From CAZAYB01 sp964489215 (lineage in GTDB: Bacteria > Planctomycetota > Phycisphaerae > Sedimentisphaerales > Anaerohalosphaeraceae), in assembly GCA_964489215.1 (NCBI GenBank), contig CAZAYB010000146.1, positions 1 through 7,830 of the forward strand: a DNA stretch of 7,830 nt. The letters run 5' to 3'. The position numbers and the translations under genes were made by a program. The notes under the pieces are model-generated. The model saw only the letters and a program-made list of their open reading frames with translations, did no database searches and was not told the DNA's origin. The stretch's first letter is position 1, and each line of letters opens with the position of its first letter. This document shows positions 6,825-7,830 of this stretch, piece after piece.

Positions 6825-7830
6825 ATGAATAAAAAAATTACTGAAAAAATTATATGGACAATAATCATCGTCCTTATAGCTGTTGCTGTTTTTGCCTTGA
6901 GCAAATGGGATATTCACAGAAAAGAATCACCCGGCCTGTCCAGTGAATTCATTTATAACATTGATGAAAATACCTCTATAGACCCGCAACTGATAACATA
7001 CCGTGAGATTACTGAAAAAACTGTCGACACTGGCCTTAAAAACCCAAAGGAAATCTCTGTTGCTCCCGATGGCCTGATATTTGTCGCTGGAGATAGCCAG
7101 GTAAAAATATTCGACAAAGAAGGAAACCTCAAAAAACAAATCCAGCTGCCGTATCCCGCCACTTCTATATATGCCGGAAAAATAACTTATGTGGCTACAG
7201 AAAACACAGTCGAAATTATAAACCATCCCAACAACGATACAACAACCTGGCTAACTCTCGATGAATCATCAGTAATCACAAGTATAGATGTATATAAAAG
7301 TAATGTGTTCCTTGCAGACGCGGGAAAAAGGGTTGTCTTAAGGCTTGACAAAGACGCTCAGATTATAAATAAAATCGGACTGCCGGACCCTCAAAGAAAC
7401 ATACGAGGCTTTGTTATTCCAGGACCAAATTTTGATTTAAAAGTTTCTCCTGACGGTTTGCTTAGAGTGGTAAACCCCGGCAGACACCTGATCGAGGCAT
7501 ACACTTTTGACGGCGACCTCGAAATAGCATGGGGACATTATTCACCGGAACCTGACGGTTTCTGCGGGTGCTGTAATCCCGTAAACTTTACAATAATGAA
7601 AAATGGAAACTTCATTACCGTCGAAAAAGGAATAGTGAGAATAAAGGAATACGACCCCGATGGCGTTTTCAAGGCAGTCGTGGCCGACCCAAAAACACTA
7701 TTGTCAAACAAGGTATCGTTAATACAGGAATTCCCCTCCCGGAATACAAGCTGGGCTTTTGATGTAGCTGTTGATGAACAAAACAATGTGATTGTGCTGG
7801 ATACCTTAAATGCTGAAATTAGATTTTTTG
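6825..7830 (+). CDS. Membrane-anchored NHL-repeat beta-propeller protein (3' end cut off)
   Basis: An open frame from ATG 6825 runs without a stop to the window edge: 335 residues. The start is two bases after the TAA of the preceding propeller gene (TAATAATG), so translation is probably coupled; the Shine-Dalgarno signal is weak. Lysines near the N-terminus precede one hydrophobic helix (about 9-26), suggesting an anchor with the rest outside the membrane. Six NHL-like blades are visible at about 71-109, 112-145, 151-185, 202-237, 252-287 and 311-335. Typical stretches are NPKEISVAPDGLIFVAGDSQ (73-92) and FDVAVDEQNNVIVLDTLNAE (312-331). As the sixth blade is nearly complete, the protein probably ends within a few residues of the window edge. 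Between blades four and five lies FCGCCNP (246-252), with C247, C249 and C250 the only cysteines in the visible protein; EKGIVRIKEY follows at 267-276. The cysteine cluster could bind a metal or form a disulfide, but neither is shown. The propeller class is well supported; the function is unknown. Confidence 0.82.
   Translation, partial: MNKKITEKIIWTIIIVLIAVAVFALSKWDIHRKESPGLSSEFIYNIDENTSIDPQLITYREITEKTVDTGLKNPKEISVAPDGLIFVAGDSQVKIFDKEGNLKKQIQLPYPATSIYAGKITYVATENTVEIINHPNNDTTTWLTLDESSVITSIDVYKSNVFLADAGKRVVLRLDKDAQIINKIGLPDPQRNIRGFVIPGPNFDLKVSPDGLLRVVNPGRHLIEAYTFDGDLEIAWGHYSPEPDGFCGCCNPVNFTIMKNGNFITVEKGIVRIKEYDPDGVFKAVVADPKTLLSNKVSLIQEFPSRNTSWAFDVAVDEQNNVIVLDTLNAEIRFF

Noticed and set aside
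6927..7226. Reverse-strand open frames opposite the NHL gene, about 70-100 codons
   Set aside because: The forward frame from 6825 to the window end is continuous with a membrane anchor and NHL repeats. The reverse frames resemble shadows and have no ribosome sites.

Overview
This window looks like a stretch of a bacterial chromosome that is moderately AT-rich by eye (not computed) and densely coded on the + strand. The gene families suggest a planctomycete-like bacterium, perhaps of the Phycisphaerae/Sedimentisphaerales type. The reasons are a GT4-type glycosyltransferase opening with a Phe-Tyr-Cys-x-x-Cys-Leu-Arg-Asp motif, a very long YbbP-like permease with Arg-Ile-Arg-Pro and Gly-Asp-Asp-Ala-Ser-Cys-Leu-Asn-Leu-Asn blocks, a PQQ-like propeller opening with Trp-Pro-Gln-Phe-Arg-Gly-Pro, and a membrane-anchored NHL propeller. 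This rests on remembered family features, not on a search, so the phylum is likely but not proven.

Layout: the first 32 bases may hold the last codons of an upstream gene. A glycosyltransferase (29-1324) follows, then an ABC ATPase of the LolD/YbbA/MacB class (1333-2019). Its stop codon overlaps the TTG start of a 1113-residue, ten-helix, two-module FtsX-type permease (2016-5357). After a 67-base gap come a membrane-anchored PQQ-like beta-propeller protein (5425-6822) and, two bases later, a membrane-anchored NHL-repeat propeller protein (6825 to beyond the window end). The last gene is cut by the window edge, probably only a few residues before its natural end.

How they may work together: 29-5357 reads as one operon, with spacings of 8 bases and minus 4 bases. 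The ATPase and permease form a self-contained type VII (mechanotransmission) ABC system. Such systems usually drive extracytoplasmic work, such as extraction of lipids or lipoproteins from the membrane, rather than ordinary transport. The neighbouring glycosyltransferase hints at a glycosylated envelope substrate, but this is inference. The two propellers are tightly coupled to each other and probably project outside the inner membrane. Whether they are co-transcribed with the ABC genes is undecided, because the 67-base gap shows no clear promoter or terminator.

No RNA genes, mobile elements, CRISPR arrays or long DNA repeats were seen. All reverse-strand open frames look like shadows of the genes above. 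The most interesting points are the greatly enlarged first extracytoplasmic domain of the permease, the Cys-Gly-Cys-Cys-Asn-Pro cluster in the NHL protein, and the linkage of the whole set.
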